From contig CAVTTJ010000004.1 in NCBI GenBank assembly GCA_963737575.1, positions 62,001 to 126,000 of the forward strand: 64,000 nucleotides of DNA, in the 5' to 3' direction. This DNA comes from VRUE01 sp963737575. Its GTDB lineage: Bacteria; Actinomycetota; Thermoleophilia; Solirubrobacterales; 70-9. Made by a program: the position numbers and the translations under genes. Under the pieces are notes generated by a model. That model was not told the origin of the DNA, did not search any database, and saw only the letters and a program-made list of their open reading frames with translations. The stretch's first letter is position 1; every line of letters starts with the position of its first letter. This document shows, one piece after another, positions 47,461-56,250 of the stretch.

Positions 47461-49623
47461 ATGGCCAAAGCGATGACCCGTATTCGCCAGCAGAACGTGA
47501 CCGCAGCGCAGTGGAGCTCGAACGGAGAGGCCCTCGGCGCGCTCGACCTGACCTTGCCCGAGAACAACCCGTTCGGCGCCAACGTCTTCTCGATCGCCGT
47601 CCAGCGCGAACGGCTCCCCGCCGACGCCTTCGAGCGGCTGCAGGAGACCCTCGAGGGCGGCGGGACGCTCGACGCCGACCTCGCCGACGCGGTCGCCGAG
47701 GCGATGAAGGAGTGGGCGCTGGAGAACGGCGCCACCCACTTCACCCACATGTTCCAGCCGCTGACCGGCTCGACCGCCGAGAAGCACGACTCCTTCTTCG
47801 AGCCGACCGGCGAGGGCGAGTCGCTCGCCGGCTTCTCCGGCAAGGAGCTGATCCAGGGCGAGCCGGATGCCTCCTCCTTCCCGACCGGCGGCGTCCGCGC
47901 CACCTTCGAGGCCCGCGGCTACACGGCCTGGGACCCGACCTCGCCCGCCTTCATCCTCGAGAACCCGAACGGGGCGCTGCTCTGCATCCCGACCGCGTTC
48001 GCCTCCTGGACGGGTGAGGCGCTCGACGCGAAGATCCCGCTGCTGCGCTCGATGGACGCCCTCTCGCGGTCGGCGATCAAGGCGCTGCGGCTCCTCGGCG
48101 ACGAGGAGAGCAAGCGGGTCTTCACGACCGTCGGGCCCGAGCAGGAGTACTTCCTGATCGACGAGCAGTACTTCTTCGAGCGTCCCGACCTGATCGCGAC
48201 CGGCCGCACTCTTTTCGGCGCCAAGCCGCCGAAGGGCCACGAGCTCGACGATCACTACTTCGGCTCGATACCGGAGCGGATCCTCGCTTGCATGATGGAG
48301 TCCGAGCTCGAGCTGCGAAAGCTCGGCATCCCGGTCAAGACCCGCCACAACGAGGTCGCGCCGAACCAGTACGAGATCGCCCCGATCTTCGAGAACTCGA
48401 ACGTCGGCTCCGACCACCAGCAGCTGACGATGCAGGTGATGGAGAGCGTCGCCCGCCGCTACGGGCTGGTCTGCCTTCTGCACGAGAAGCCGTTCGCCGG
48501 TGTCAACGGCTCCGGCAAGCACAACAACTGGTCGATGGGCACCGACGCCGGCGCCAACCTCCTCGACCCCGGCGACACCCCGGCCGAGAACATCCAGTTC
48601 CTGTTCTTCTGCGCGGCCGTGATCCAGGCCGTGAACAAGCACCAGGGCCTGCTGCGCGCGTCGGTCGCCAACATCGGCCAGGACCACCGGCTCGGCGCCA
48701 ACGAGGCGCCGCCGGCGATCATCTCGATCTTCCTCGGCGCCGAGCTCGAAAGGGCGTTCGAGGCGATCGCGACCGGCGAAGGCGACCCCAACACGCCGGC
48801 TTCGTTCCTCGAGCTGGGCGCGGAGGTGCTGCCGGCGCTGCCGATGCACGGCGGCGACCGCAACCGGACCTCTCCGTTCGCCTTCACCGGCAACAAATTC
48901 GAGTTCCGGGCGCTCGGGTCGAGCATGTCGCTCGCCTTCCCGAACACGGTCCTCAACACGATCGCCGCCGAGGCGATCGACGAGCTCGCCGGCAAGCTCG
49001 AAGAGAAGCTGAACGGCGGCACCGGGATGCCCGAGGCGGTGATGGAGATCGTCAAGGAGTCCTATGAGGCCAACAAACAGGTCTGCTTCAGCGGCGACAA
49101 CTACGCCGAGGAGTGGCACGCGGAGGCCGAGAAGCGCGGGCTGAAGAACCTGCGGACCACGCCTGAGGCTCTGCCCGAGATCCTCACCGACCAGACGATC
49201 GCGGCGTTCGAGAACTACGACGTCCTCTCCAAGCGCGAGCTCGAGTCCCGCTACGAGGTCTGGGTCGAGCAGTACGTGATCCGGGCAAACATCGAGGCCG
49301 AGACCACCCACTCGATCGCGAAGACGATGATCCTGCCGGCTGCCCTCCGCTACCTGGCCGTGATCAAAGAGTCGGGTGCGGGCCTCGGAGTCGCGGATGA
49401 GATCAAGGCGACGCTCGAAGCACTGGGGAAGTCGCTTGCCGACCTCGAGGACGCGAACGCCTACCCGGACCATCTCGAGGGCCTCGAGCTCGCCGAACAC
49501 GCCCGCGACAAGCAGATAGCGGCGATGGGCTCCGTCCGCGACGCGGCCGACAAGCTCGAGAAGGTCGTCGCCGACGACCTATGGCCGCTGCCGAAGTACG
49601 AGGAGATGCTCTTCATCAAGTAG
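47461..49623 (+). CDS. glnN: Glutamine synthetase, type III
   Basis: 720 residues from ATG 47461 (MAKAMTRIRQQNVTAAQWSS); TTG 47389 and ATG 47473 are alternatives. It makes glutamine from glutamate, ammonia and ATP. The length and motifs are those of GSIII, not GSI: LPENNPFGANVFSIAVQRER at the N-terminus, THFTHMFQPLTGSTAEKHDS (about 95), TVGPEQEYFLID (metal-binding Glu, about 225), RHNEVAPNQYEIAPIFE (about 300), GVNGSGKHNNWSMGTD (about 350) and HGGDRNRTSPFAFTGNKFEF (about 465). Type III enzymes are dodecamers and are not known to be adenylylated like GSI. It is probably monocistronic, with a palindrome upstream and a very strong hairpin just after the stop. Confidence 0.95.
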   Translation: MAKAMTRIRQQNVTAAQWSSNGEALGALDLTLPENNPFGANVFSIAVQRERLPADAFERLQETLEGGGTLDADLADAVAEAMKEWALENGATHFTHMFQPLTGSTAEKHDSFFEPTGEGESLAGFSGKELIQGEPDASSFPTGGVRATFEARGYTAWDPTSPAFILENPNGALLCIPTAFASWTGEALDAKIPLLRSMDALSRSAIKALRLLGDEESKRVFTTVGPEQEYFLIDEQYFFERPDLIATGRTLFGAKPPKGHELDDHYFGSIPERILACMMESELELRKLGIPVKTRHNEVAPNQYEIAPIFENSNVGSDHQQLTMQVMESVARRYGLVCLLHEKPFAGVNGSGKHNNWSMGTDAGANLLDPGDTPAENIQFLFFCAAVIQAVNKHQGLLRASVANIGQDHRLGANEAPPAIISIFLGAELERAFEAIATGEGDPNTPASFLELGAEVLPALPMHGGDRNRTSPFAFTGNKFEFRALGSSMSLAFPNTVLNTIAAEAIDELAGKLEEKLNGGTGMPEAVMEIVKESYEANKQVCFSGDNYAEEWHAEAEKRGLKNLRTTPEALPEILTDQTIAAFENYDVLSKRELESRYEVWVEQYVIRANIEAETTHSIAKTMILPAALRYLAVIKESGAGLGVADEIKATLEALGKSLADLEDANAYPDHLEGLELAEHARDKQIAAMGSVRDAADKLEKVVADDLWPLPKYEEMLFIK

Positions 49624-49624
49624 C

Positions 49625-49706
49625 CGCGCGGGTCCTGTCGTGGGGTGAGGGGGGGGTTGCGGGCGGGGGCGTCCTCAGCCCCCCTCACCCCACGCCACCC
49701 GCGCGA
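49625..49706 (+). terminator. Very long GC hairpin after glnN
   Basis: The outer stem is CGCGCGGGT (49625-49633) with ACCCGCGCG (49698-49706). After a small internal loop, the inner stem GTGGGGTGAGGGGGG (49640-49654) pairs with CCCCCCTCACCCCAC (49680-49694). It starts two bases after the glnN stop and has no T-run. Confidence 0.75.
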
Positions 49707-49794
49707 CGGACACCGCACACCCGACACCACCCGCGCGAAAGAGCCGATGCTTGAGACGAGCTAGCGACTGGCGGGTCGTCAGACTCCGCTGCGA

Positions 49795-50379
49795 CTAGCT
49801 GATTTTGGCGCAGACGGCGAAGATCCGGAGATCGATCGTGTGGTCTTCGGTCGTCGAGGCGTTGAAGAGCTGAGCCGACCAGCCGGTGCCGGCGCCGTTC
49901 GGCCCGTCCATCGATACGACGACATCGCGCTGGGCAGGGGCCTGGGCTTCGTTGCTGCCGAGATCGGTGCCGCCGCCGATCATCCGCTTGTTCGAGGGGC
50001 AGATGACGGTCTGGACGACGCTGAGCCCACGCCCTCCTTCGCTTTTTGGCACTGAGACGGCGCTGAAGGTCTGGCTCACCGTCTGGTATCCGGAGACTCC
50101 GGCCACCCCGGCGGGACCTCGATTTCCGGTTTTCCCTTTGGCGCCGGCGGGGCCCCTTTCCCCGCGCGGCCCGCGCGGCCCGTGGGGCAGCCGCCCGAAT
50201 AGGCGACAGGTGACCTTTCGCCCGGTCCTGACGGACTGCGGGCACCTGATCCTCAGCCTGGCCCGCGAGGTATGTGCGCCTCCTGCGGCGAGGGCCACTG
50301 CCCCCAGTGCGACGACGATCAGGGCAGCGAACGCTCCGATCAGAAGCGCCCGAGAGCGTGACTTCGACGAACGATGCAT
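49795..50379 (-). CDS. Secreted protein with short collagen-like repeat
   Basis: 194 residues from ATG 50379. The basic N-terminus plus hydrophobic segment (ALLIGAFAALIVVALGAVAL) is a signal peptide or anchor. Residues of about 66-92 are Gly-X-Y triplets (GPRGPRGERGPAGAKGKTG...), a short collagen-like stretch. The C-terminal domain (TVICPSNKRMIGGGTDLGSN ... IDLRIFAVCAKIS) is a compact beta-rich module with two Cys that often follows collagen-like repeats in actinobacteria. A trimeric, surface-exposed protein is inferred. The gap to glnN holds the hairpin; the remaining 88 bp show nothing. Confidence 0.82.
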   Translation of the reverse strand: MHRSSKSRSRALLIGAFAALIVVALGAVALAAGGAHTSRARLRIRCPQSVRTGRKVTCRLFGRLPHGPRGPRGERGPAGAKGKTGNRGPAGVAGVSGYQTVSQTFSAVSVPKSEGGRGLSVVQTVICPSNKRMIGGGTDLGSNEAQAPAQRDVVVSMDGPNGAGTGWSAQLFNASTTEDHTIDLRIFAVCAKIS

Positions 50380-50463
50380 CCTCCTGCCTCCTCCTCGGGA
50401 CGAGTTCCTGTGCGACTACCCCGTTGCAACCCCGATAATCCCCGATCGGCGCGCTGCGCCCCC

Positions 50464-51279
50464 TCAGATGACCCTGATCGTCGTCAACAGGTACTCGCCC
50501 TGGTTGCGGAGCGAGCCGTCGTCGGCTTCGTTCGTCTCTTCCTGGAGCTCTCGCAGGTCGGCCTGGACGCCCTCCCACCTGCCCTGGGGCTCGAGCATCG
50601 CCTTGGCGACGACCACCGGCCCGAGATTGTCTTCGGTGTACTGCATCCACTGGTCGGCGGAGTCGAACTCGAAGATGGCCATCCGCTTCTCGAACTCGAG
50701 CTCGGCGCCGGCGCCGGAGAACAGGCCGCGGACATGGTCCTCGTCACCCCACATCGCCGGCGGCACGAACCCCTCGGGCGGCGGCGGCATGTGCTCGGCG
50801 AGTCGTTTGAACATCTGCCCGATCGCGCCGGTCGGCGTCCAGGCGGCGACTCCGATCACCGCACCCGGGCGGCCGACCCGGACCAGCTCGGCCGCGGCCG
50901 CCTCCTGGAGCGGCGCGAACATGACGCCGAAGATCGAGGTGACCTTGTCGAATGAGTCGTCATCGAAGGGGAGGCTCCCGGCGTCACCGACGACGAACTC
51001 ACCCTCCAGGCCGGCGCTCTCGAAGCGGGCGCGGGCGGCGTCGATGAGCTCGGGCACTAGGTCGAGGCCGGTCACAGTCGCGCCCCGGCGCGCCGCCGCC
51101 TCCGCCGCGTTGCCGCTCCCGGTCGCGATATCGAGATAGTCCTCGCCCTGCCCCACGCCGATCGTCTCGACAGTCCGGTCGGAAACCTCCTGGATCCGCG
51201 GGGCGAAGCCGGGCCAGTCCCCCGCGGTCCATACTGCCCGCTGCCTACTGGTCAGCTGCTCGGCGGTTGCATCGTCCAT
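50464..51279 (-). CDS. SAM-dependent methyltransferase (class I)
   Basis: 271 residues from ATG 51279 (MDDATAEQLTSRQRAVWTAG), with GGAGG 7 nt upstream. It has the Rossmann-fold SAM site: motif I YLDIATGSGNAAEAAARRGA (about residue 46), acidic motif TGLDLVPELIDAARARF, and motif post-I VVGDAGSLPFDDDSFDKVTS (about 95), a UbiE/methyltransferase-11 pattern. The C-terminal half (DQWMQYTEDNLGPVVVAKAM) is a cap often seen in small-molecule methyltransferases. The substrate is unknown. Confidence 0.88.
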   Translation of the reverse strand: MDDATAEQLTSRQRAVWTAGDWPGFAPRIQEVSDRTVETIGVGQGEDYLDIATGSGNAAEAAARRGATVTGLDLVPELIDAARARFESAGLEGEFVVGDAGSLPFDDDSFDKVTSIFGVMFAPLQEAAAAELVRVGRPGAVIGVAAWTPTGAIGQMFKRLAEHMPPPPEGFVPPAMWGDEDHVRGLFSGAGAELEFEKRMAIFEFDSADQWMQYTEDNLGPVVVAKAMLEPQGRWEGVQADLRELQEETNEADDGSLRNQGEYLLTTIRVI

Positions 51280-51384
51280 TCGTTCCTCCTGGTGAATCGG
51301 TCGGGGGTGATCCGACGCTAACCGCTCCCCCACCGTGCGGCAAGTGAGTTCGATCACGCGGATACCGGTGGCAAAGTGAGTGGC

Positions 51385-51633
51385 TCAGTCGCCCCCGCCC
51401 CGCGTCACCTGGCTGATCGCGAAGATCTCGGCGAATTTGAGCAGGCCGAGGGTCGAGTGGGGCGAGGTCGCGCTGCTGCGCATCCGGACCTCGGCGCCGG
51501 ACGGGCCTCGGACCTCGACGATCGTGCAGATGTCCCCGATCTCCCACTCGCCCTCGCGGTTCGCGTAGTCGGCCTCGATCGCCTCCATCTGTTCGGCCAT
51601 GTGCTGACCGGCCTTGCTCTGGTCCAGACCCAT
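51385..51633 (-). CDS. Hypothetical small protein
   Basis: 82 residues from ATG 51633 (MGLDQSKAGQHMAEQMEAIE), preceded by AAGGGG about 7 nt upstream, which supports the start. It is acidic and helical at the N-terminus, then WEIGDICTIVEVRGPSGAEV, a short beta-like segment. There is no signal peptide. No family is recognised. It lies between the methyltransferase and the P450, all on the minus strand. Confidence 0.55.
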   Translation of the reverse strand: MGLDQSKAGQHMAEQMEAIEADYANREGEWEIGDICTIVEVRGPSGAEVRMRSSATSPHSTLGLLKFAEIFAISQVTRGGGD

Positions 51634-51685
51634 TCGCAACCCCTTCCCGACGGTTGGTCGATTCGTCCCGATCGACCCTATTGCG

Positions 51686-53137
51686 TCAGAGCCGGGGAAG
51701 CACCCGCATCGACAGGCCGCCCTTCGGAGAGAGGGTCGGCATCTGACGAACGCTCATCGAGCGCCCGGGGAGCAGGTCGAGGCCCACTCGCTGCAGCAGC
51801 ATCGTCGCGACCAGCTTGACCTCGGTCTGGCCGAAGCGCTTGCCGATGCAGATCCGGCGCCCGCCTCCGAAAGGGACGTAGGCGCCGCGCGGCAGCGCCG
51901 CCTTGCGCTCGCGCGCGAACCGCTCCGGGATGAACGCCTCCGGGTCAGGGAAGAACTCGGGGATCCGATGGCTTGCCCACGAGCAATAGGCGAAGTAGGC
52001 CCCTTTCGGCACGCCGTGGCCTCCGAACTCGAAGTCCCTGATGACCCGGCGGGGCCCGATCCAGGCGGGCGGGTAGAGGCGGAGGACCTCGTCGAGCACC
52101 ATCTCCAGATACGGCATCTCGCGCTCGAGCTTGTCGATGTCGGGGACCTCGCCACCGAGGACCTCCTCCTGCTCGGCGACCAGCTTCGTGACCACGTCTG
52201 GGCGGCGCGCGAGCTCGTACATCATGAAGGTGAGGGTCGAGGTCGAGGTGTCGTGGCCGGCGAACATCAGGGTCATGACCTGGTCGCGGACCTCCCTGTC
52301 GGTGAAGCCCTGGCCCGACTCGTCCTGCACTTCGAGCAGCAGGCTTAGAACGTCACGCCGCCCCGATCCGGGCGACTTGCGGCGCTCGTTGATCTCGCCG
52401 TAGACGATTTCGTCGAGCACCTTCCTCGAGGTGAGCATCTTCCGCCAGGGTGAGCCCGGGCCGCGCAGGAAGCGGGCCGCGAACTCGATCCCGTAGAACT
52501 CGAGCGCTCGCTCGAAGTGCTCGGCTGCGGCCGCTCCCTTGCCCGCCTCGTCAGGGTCGAGGCCGAGCAGCGCCCGCATCGCGATCCGCATCGCGAGGCC
52601 TCGCATCCACTCGTAGACGTCGACGATCGCGCCGGGCCGGAGGCTCTCGATCAACGGGCCGGCCTCGGCGGACATCGCCTCGACCGCGGCGGCGACCTGC
52701 TCGCGGTGAAAGGCGGGCATCATCGTCTCCCGGGCACGATCGTGGTAGCCGCCATCGATCGTCAGCAACCCATCGCCGAGGAGGGGGATCAGGTCGCCGA
52801 AGCTGCCCTCGCGCCAGTGGAAGTTCTCGGGGCCGGTGACGGTGACGAAATGGTTCGCCTCGGGACCGAGCATGAAGACGACGCGGCTGTGGAGCAGCCG
52901 CAGGGTGAAGATCGGCCCGTAGCGTTCGTAGGCGCCGAGCAGGATCGGAAGCGGGTCGGTCGCGATCCTGTGGGTCCGGACGACGCTGAGATCGAGTTCG
53001 CCGGGGGGGAACTTGCCGCGGGCTCTCCACTCGGCCGCTAGATCGCCGCCGATGCGGCGCAAGGGGTTCTGCGATCTCTGCGGCGGCTTCGGTATCGGCG
53101 CACGGGTCTGCGCGGGGGTCGCGGTCTCGGTCGCCAT
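51686..53137 (-). CDS. Cytochrome P450
   Basis: 483 residues from ATG 53137 (MATETATPAQTRAPIPKPPQ). It is a heme monooxygenase. Signatures are the I-helix oxygen-activation motif MFAGHDTSTS (about residue 280), the K-helix ExxR in EVLRLYPPAW (about 335), the PERF-like FIPERFARER (about 395) and the heme-Cys loop FGGGRRICIGKRF (about 418). The length and lack of a membrane anchor fit soluble bacterial P450s; the EVLRLYPPAW-type sequence resembles fatty-acid or terpene-acting families such as CYP102-like or CYP110-like groups. The substrate is unknown. It ends 10 bp downstream of rlmN, so cotranscription is likely. Confidence 0.93.
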   Translation of the reverse strand: MATETATPAQTRAPIPKPPQRSQNPLRRIGGDLAAEWRARGKFPPGELDLSVVRTHRIATDPLPILLGAYERYGPIFTLRLLHSRVVFMLGPEANHFVTVTGPENFHWREGSFGDLIPLLGDGLLTIDGGYHDRARETMMPAFHREQVAAAVEAMSAEAGPLIESLRPGAIVDVYEWMRGLAMRIAMRALLGLDPDEAGKGAAAAEHFERALEFYGIEFAARFLRGPGSPWRKMLTSRKVLDEIVYGEINERRKSPGSGRRDVLSLLLEVQDESGQGFTDREVRDQVMTLMFAGHDTSTSTLTFMMYELARRPDVVTKLVAEQEEVLGGEVPDIDKLEREMPYLEMVLDEVLRLYPPAWIGPRRVIRDFEFGGHGVPKGAYFAYCSWASHRIPEFFPDPEAFIPERFARERKAALPRGAYVPFGGGRRICIGKRFGQTEVKLVATMLLQRVGLDLLPGRSMSVRQMPTLSPKGGLSMRVLPRL

Positions 53138-53147
53138 CGTGGCAATC

Positions 53148-54140
53148 CTAGTTGGCTGGCTGGCCAGTCGTTGCGGCAAGCTGGCCGCAGGCGGCGGCGA
53201 TATCGCGGCCGCGGGTGAGGCGGACCGTCGCGCCGAGACGGTGCTCGGCGAGGATCGCGCGGAAACGCTCGATCCGCTCCGGCGAGGAGCCGTCGTAGGC
53301 GCCGGTCGGGTTGTAGGGGATCAGGTTCACCTTGTAGGCGCGGGGGTCGAGCAGCGCGGCGAGCTCGCGCGCATGCTCGGGGTGGTCGTTGATCTCGGCA
53401 AGCATCACGTACTCGACGAACACCTTCTGACGGCGGCGAGAGCGGTATCGCTCACACGCCGCGAGCACCTCGGCCAGTGGGTAGCGGTCGTTGACCGGCA
53501 TCAGCTGCGAGCGGAGGCCGTCGTTCGGAGCGTGCAGGGAGAGGGCCAGCCGGAGCGGCATCTTGCACTCGGCCAGTCGATCGATCCCGGGCACCCAGCC
53601 GACCGTGGAGATCGCGGTGCGCCGGTGGGTGACGCCGAGGTCGGGCAGCCGCCCGCAGGCCTCGAGCACCGCGTCGATGTTCATCATCGGCTCCCCCATC
53701 CCCATGAAGACGACGTGGTCGATCTGTTCGACGCGGCGGAAATGGAGAGCCTGGTCGAGGATCTCGTCGGAGCTGAGGTTGCGGCCGAACCTCATCTGCC
53801 CGGTTGCGCAGAAGGTGCAGGTGAGCGGACAGCCCGACTGTGATGAGAGGCAGACCGATCGCCGGCCGTCGCGGTAGCGCATCAGCACCGCCTCGAGCGG
53901 GCGGCCATCGGCGGTGCCGAACAGGGCCTTCACGGTGCCGTCGTCGGACCTGGCCTCCGCCTCGAGAGCGAGGGTCGTGAGCGGGACCTCGGCAGCGAGC
54001 CGCTCGCGGAGCGCGGCCGGCAGGTTCGTCATCTCGCCGTAGTCGCGCGCCCCCCGGGCTATCCACTCCCACACCTGGGAGGCGCGGTAGTCCGGCTCGC
54101 CGGACTCGGCGAGGGCCCTCTCGAGCAGGTCTCGGTCCAT
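53148..54140 (-). CDS. rlmN: 23S rRNA (adenine2503-C2)-methyltransferase
   Basis: 330 residues from ATG 54140 (MDRDLLERALAESGEPDYRA). It is a radical-SAM enzyme that methylates 23S rRNA A2503 (and tRNA A37 in some species). The 4Fe-4S cluster motif is CPLTCTFC (about residue 102). VFMGMGEPMMNIDAVLEAC follows (about 143), then STVGWVPGIDRL and the LALSLHAPNDGLRSQLMPVN segment (about 195). The second catalytic Cys lies near the C-terminus (IAAACGQLA). A short N-terminal RNA-binding domain is present. The P450 gene follows by 10 bp. Confidence 0.95.
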   Translation of the reverse strand: MDRDLLERALAESGEPDYRASQVWEWIARGARDYGEMTNLPAALRERLAAEVPLTTLALEAEARSDDGTVKALFGTADGRPLEAVLMRYRDGRRSVCLSSQSGCPLTCTFCATGQMRFGRNLSSDEILDQALHFRRVEQIDHVVFMGMGEPMMNIDAVLEACGRLPDLGVTHRRTAISTVGWVPGIDRLAECKMPLRLALSLHAPNDGLRSQLMPVNDRYPLAEVLAACERYRSRRRQKVFVEYVMLAEINDHPEHARELAALLDPRAYKVNLIPYNPTGAYDGSSPERIERFRAILAEHRLGATVRLTRGRDIAAACGQLAATTGQPAN

Positions 54141-54197
54141 CGAAGGAGTTTGACTTGTCCAGGGCCCGGCCGTAGCGTTTCAGGCGGGAGAGGAGCC

Positions 54198-54995
54198 GTG
54201 GAGAAAGTGATCAGGGTCGCCCAGGGACGGCATGAGCGATGGTCGCCGAGCCGAGCCGCGCTCGCTGCACTCCCCTGCCTCGTCCTGCTTCTTGCCACTG
54301 TCTCTCCCGCGCGGGCGGGAGCGGCAGTCGACTGCGAATCCGCGATCTGCATCACGCTCGAAGAAAAACTCACCAACAGCCATGGCCAGTACAACCTCTT
54401 CATCCCAGCCGACTACGTCGGCTACGAAATCCCGGAATTGAACGGCTGCAGCTGGCAGGTCGAGGCCCAGTTCGGCGACGGATCAGCGCCTGAACACTAC
54501 GAATTCCACGAGGAAGCGCTTTTCCTGGCCTCCCACCTGTTTCCCGGACCGGGGCACTACCAGGTCGTGATCGACGCGACGGAAGGCAAGAGATCGGACG
54601 AAAGCAAGTGCCCGGACGTCCACATCGAAGTTCCGGTGACCTTTTCCGCGCCGCCGCCTCCAGAAGAAACCGAAGAGCCCACGCAGGAAGGCCCGGCCGT
54701 GCAGGTCCCGGGCGGCGGCGGCGCGACTGCCGCGAACCCGGGGGCGGCGAGCGCCACGGTCCCGACCCCCGGTCCAAATCCCTACTGGCGAGCCTGCGGC
54801 GGCGGCATCCGATCCCACCTGGTGGTCTGCCGCAGAGCGCAAGGGGTGATCGCGGCGGCGAGGGATTTCCTCTCGCATGTGGGGCCAGCGCAGGGGGGCG
54901 CCTTCACCGCGGCTGGGTTCAGCTGCCGCCGGCGAGGGGGTTCCCCTGCCGCGATCTCCTGCCGCCGCGGCCGGCAGCGGGTCCTAGGAGCCTGA
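54198..54995 (+). CDS. Secreted hypothetical protein
   Basis: 265 residues from GTG 54198, with GGAG 3 nt upstream. A long basic N-region is followed by a signal peptide (ALAALPCLVLLLATVSPARA). The mature part begins with a PKD-like beta module (YNLFIPADYVGYEIPELNGC ... HYQVVIDATEGKRS, with paired Cys), then a Pro/Glu/Gly-rich linker. The small C-terminal domain has four Cys (ACGGGIRSHLVVCRRAQGVI ... FSCRRRGG ... ISCRRG), similar to domains that end other exported proteins in this group. The function is unknown. Its end overlaps the convergent DUF4234 gene by 12 bp. Confidence 0.75.
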   Translation: MEKVIRVAQGRHERWSPSRAALAALPCLVLLLATVSPARAGAAVDCESAICITLEEKLTNSHGQYNLFIPADYVGYEIPELNGCSWQVEAQFGDGSAPEHYEFHEEALFLASHLFPGPGHYQVVIDATEGKRSDESKCPDVHIEVPVTFSAPPPPEETEEPTQEGPAVQVPGGGGATAANPGAASATVPTPGPNPYWRACGGGIRSHLVVCRRAQGVIAAARDFLSHVGPAQGGAFTAAGFSCRRRGGSPAAISCRRGRQRVLGA

Positions 54996-55592
54996 GCCGG
55001 GCGGCTGCCCGCCGGGCGGCGGTTCGGCGGGCGGCTGCCCGCCGGACGGCGGCGGTTCGGCGGGCGGAGGCGGTTCGGGGGCCGGCGCCTGTGGCGGGTC
55101 GGCCGGCGCCTGTGGCGGTTCCGCGGCCTGCGGGTCGAGCGGGGGCGGCGTCGCGTCGGCCTGGGGAGGCGGAAGCTCTCCGCCCGGGACCGGGTCGGCC
55201 TCGGCCTCCCAGACCTTGTTGAGGGAGACCTGGATGTAGGCCCAGAGGCCGGGCGAGATGATCAGGTAGAGAATGATCGCGATCCAGCCACTGAGGGGCT
55301 CCTGGCCGGCAAGGGTCGAGGCGCCCTGCACCCGCTTGGTTCCGCGCCAGTAGGTGATCAGCGCCGGGACGATGATCAGGCCGCCGGGGAACAGCGCCAG
55401 GACCGAGTTGGTCGGGTTTTGACCGAGGTCATAGCCCTTCGCCTGGCCGTAGTCGCGCATCTCCCGGTTGATCCGGTACCACCAGACGAGGTGGTAGATG
55501 CCGAGCGTCACGAACGGCAGCAGCGCCGCCGCCCAGGGGCTGCGGATCTTCACCTTGTCCTGAGTGCCGCGGATGTTCATCTCGTACGCCAT
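54984..55592 (-). CDS. DUF4234-type membrane protein with proline-rich tail
   Basis: 202 residues from ATG 55592. Residues of about 18-40 (SPWAAALLPFVTLGIYHLVWWYRI) match the start of DUF4234 proteins. Two further hydrophobic segments follow (NSVLALFPGGLIIVPALITY; WIAIILYLIISPGLWAYIQV). The last 70 residues are almost pure Pro/Gln/Ala/Glu repeats (PPQAPADPPQAPAPEPPPPA), a flexible cytoplasmic or surface tail. The function is unknown. Confidence 0.8.
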   Translation of the reverse strand: MAYEMNIRGTQDKVKIRSPWAAALLPFVTLGIYHLVWWYRINREMRDYGQAKGYDLGQNPTNSVLALFPGGLIIVPALITYWRGTKRVQGASTLAGQEPLSGWIAIILYLIISPGLWAYIQVSLNKVWEAEADPVPGGELPPPQADATPPPLDPQAAEPPQAPADPPQAPAPEPPPPAEPPPSGGQPPAEPPPGGQPPGSGS

Positions 55593-55673
55593 CGGTCTCC
55601 GTTTCTGGGAGGGGTCGAGAGGACCCTAACCCACAGCCCGGGCACAGGCCACCGGGGAACGTCACCGGGGTCC

Positions 55674-56250
55674 TCACGGGTGAATCTTCTCCCCTCTCCG
55701 CAGCATCTCCAGGAACTTCTCCAGCCGCCGCCTGCGGGTCTCCGGTCGCTTGGCGTCGTTCAGCCGGTAGATGATCGCGTAGCGATTGGCGCCGTCGAGC
55801 GCCTCGAAGCCCTCGCGCGCCGCCCGGTCCCGCTTCAGCTCGCGCTCGAGGTCGGGCGGTACCTCGGCGCTGCTCGGAGGGTCATATGCCGCATCCCAGC
55901 GCCCGTCGGCCCTGGCCGCCTCGACCGTGGCGAGCCCGGATGGCCGCATCCGGCCGGCGGCGGCGAGCGCTTCGACCCGCTCGCGATTGAGGCGCGACCA
56001 CTTGCTCCGAGACCGTCGCGGCGTGTAGCGCTGGAGGTAGTGGCGGGTCGTCGAAGCGCCTCGCCTGGCCGTCGATCCAGCCGAAGCGGAGGCCGAGCTC
56101 GACCGCCTCTGCATAGCTGACGCTGGCGACTCCGGAGTCCTTCTTGGCAATCTTCAGCCAGATCCCGCCCGACTCCCCGTGCTCGGCCTCGAGCCAGGCC
56201 TCGAGATCGGCGGCGGTGGCAAAGAGAATCACCGGGAGATCGTCGGGCAT
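55674..56250 (-). pseudogene. YdeI/OmpD-associated (OmdA-like) protein, frameshifted
   Basis: Starts at ATG 56250 (MPDDLPVILFATAADLEAWL). The N-terminal part (SGGIWLKIAKKDSGVASVSY, AVELGLRFGWIDGQARRFDD) is followed after a one-base slip at the CCC run 56045-56047 by HYLQRYTPRRSRSKWSRLN and the C-terminal YdeI helices (LERELKRDRAAREGFEAL ... RRRLEKFLEMLRRGEKIHP). Removing one C restores FDDRHYLQRYTPRR and a protein of about 191 residues. Members of this family are linked to bacteriocin or stress protection in some bacteria. It is preceded by an unusual hairpin-rich leader. Confidence 0.75.
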
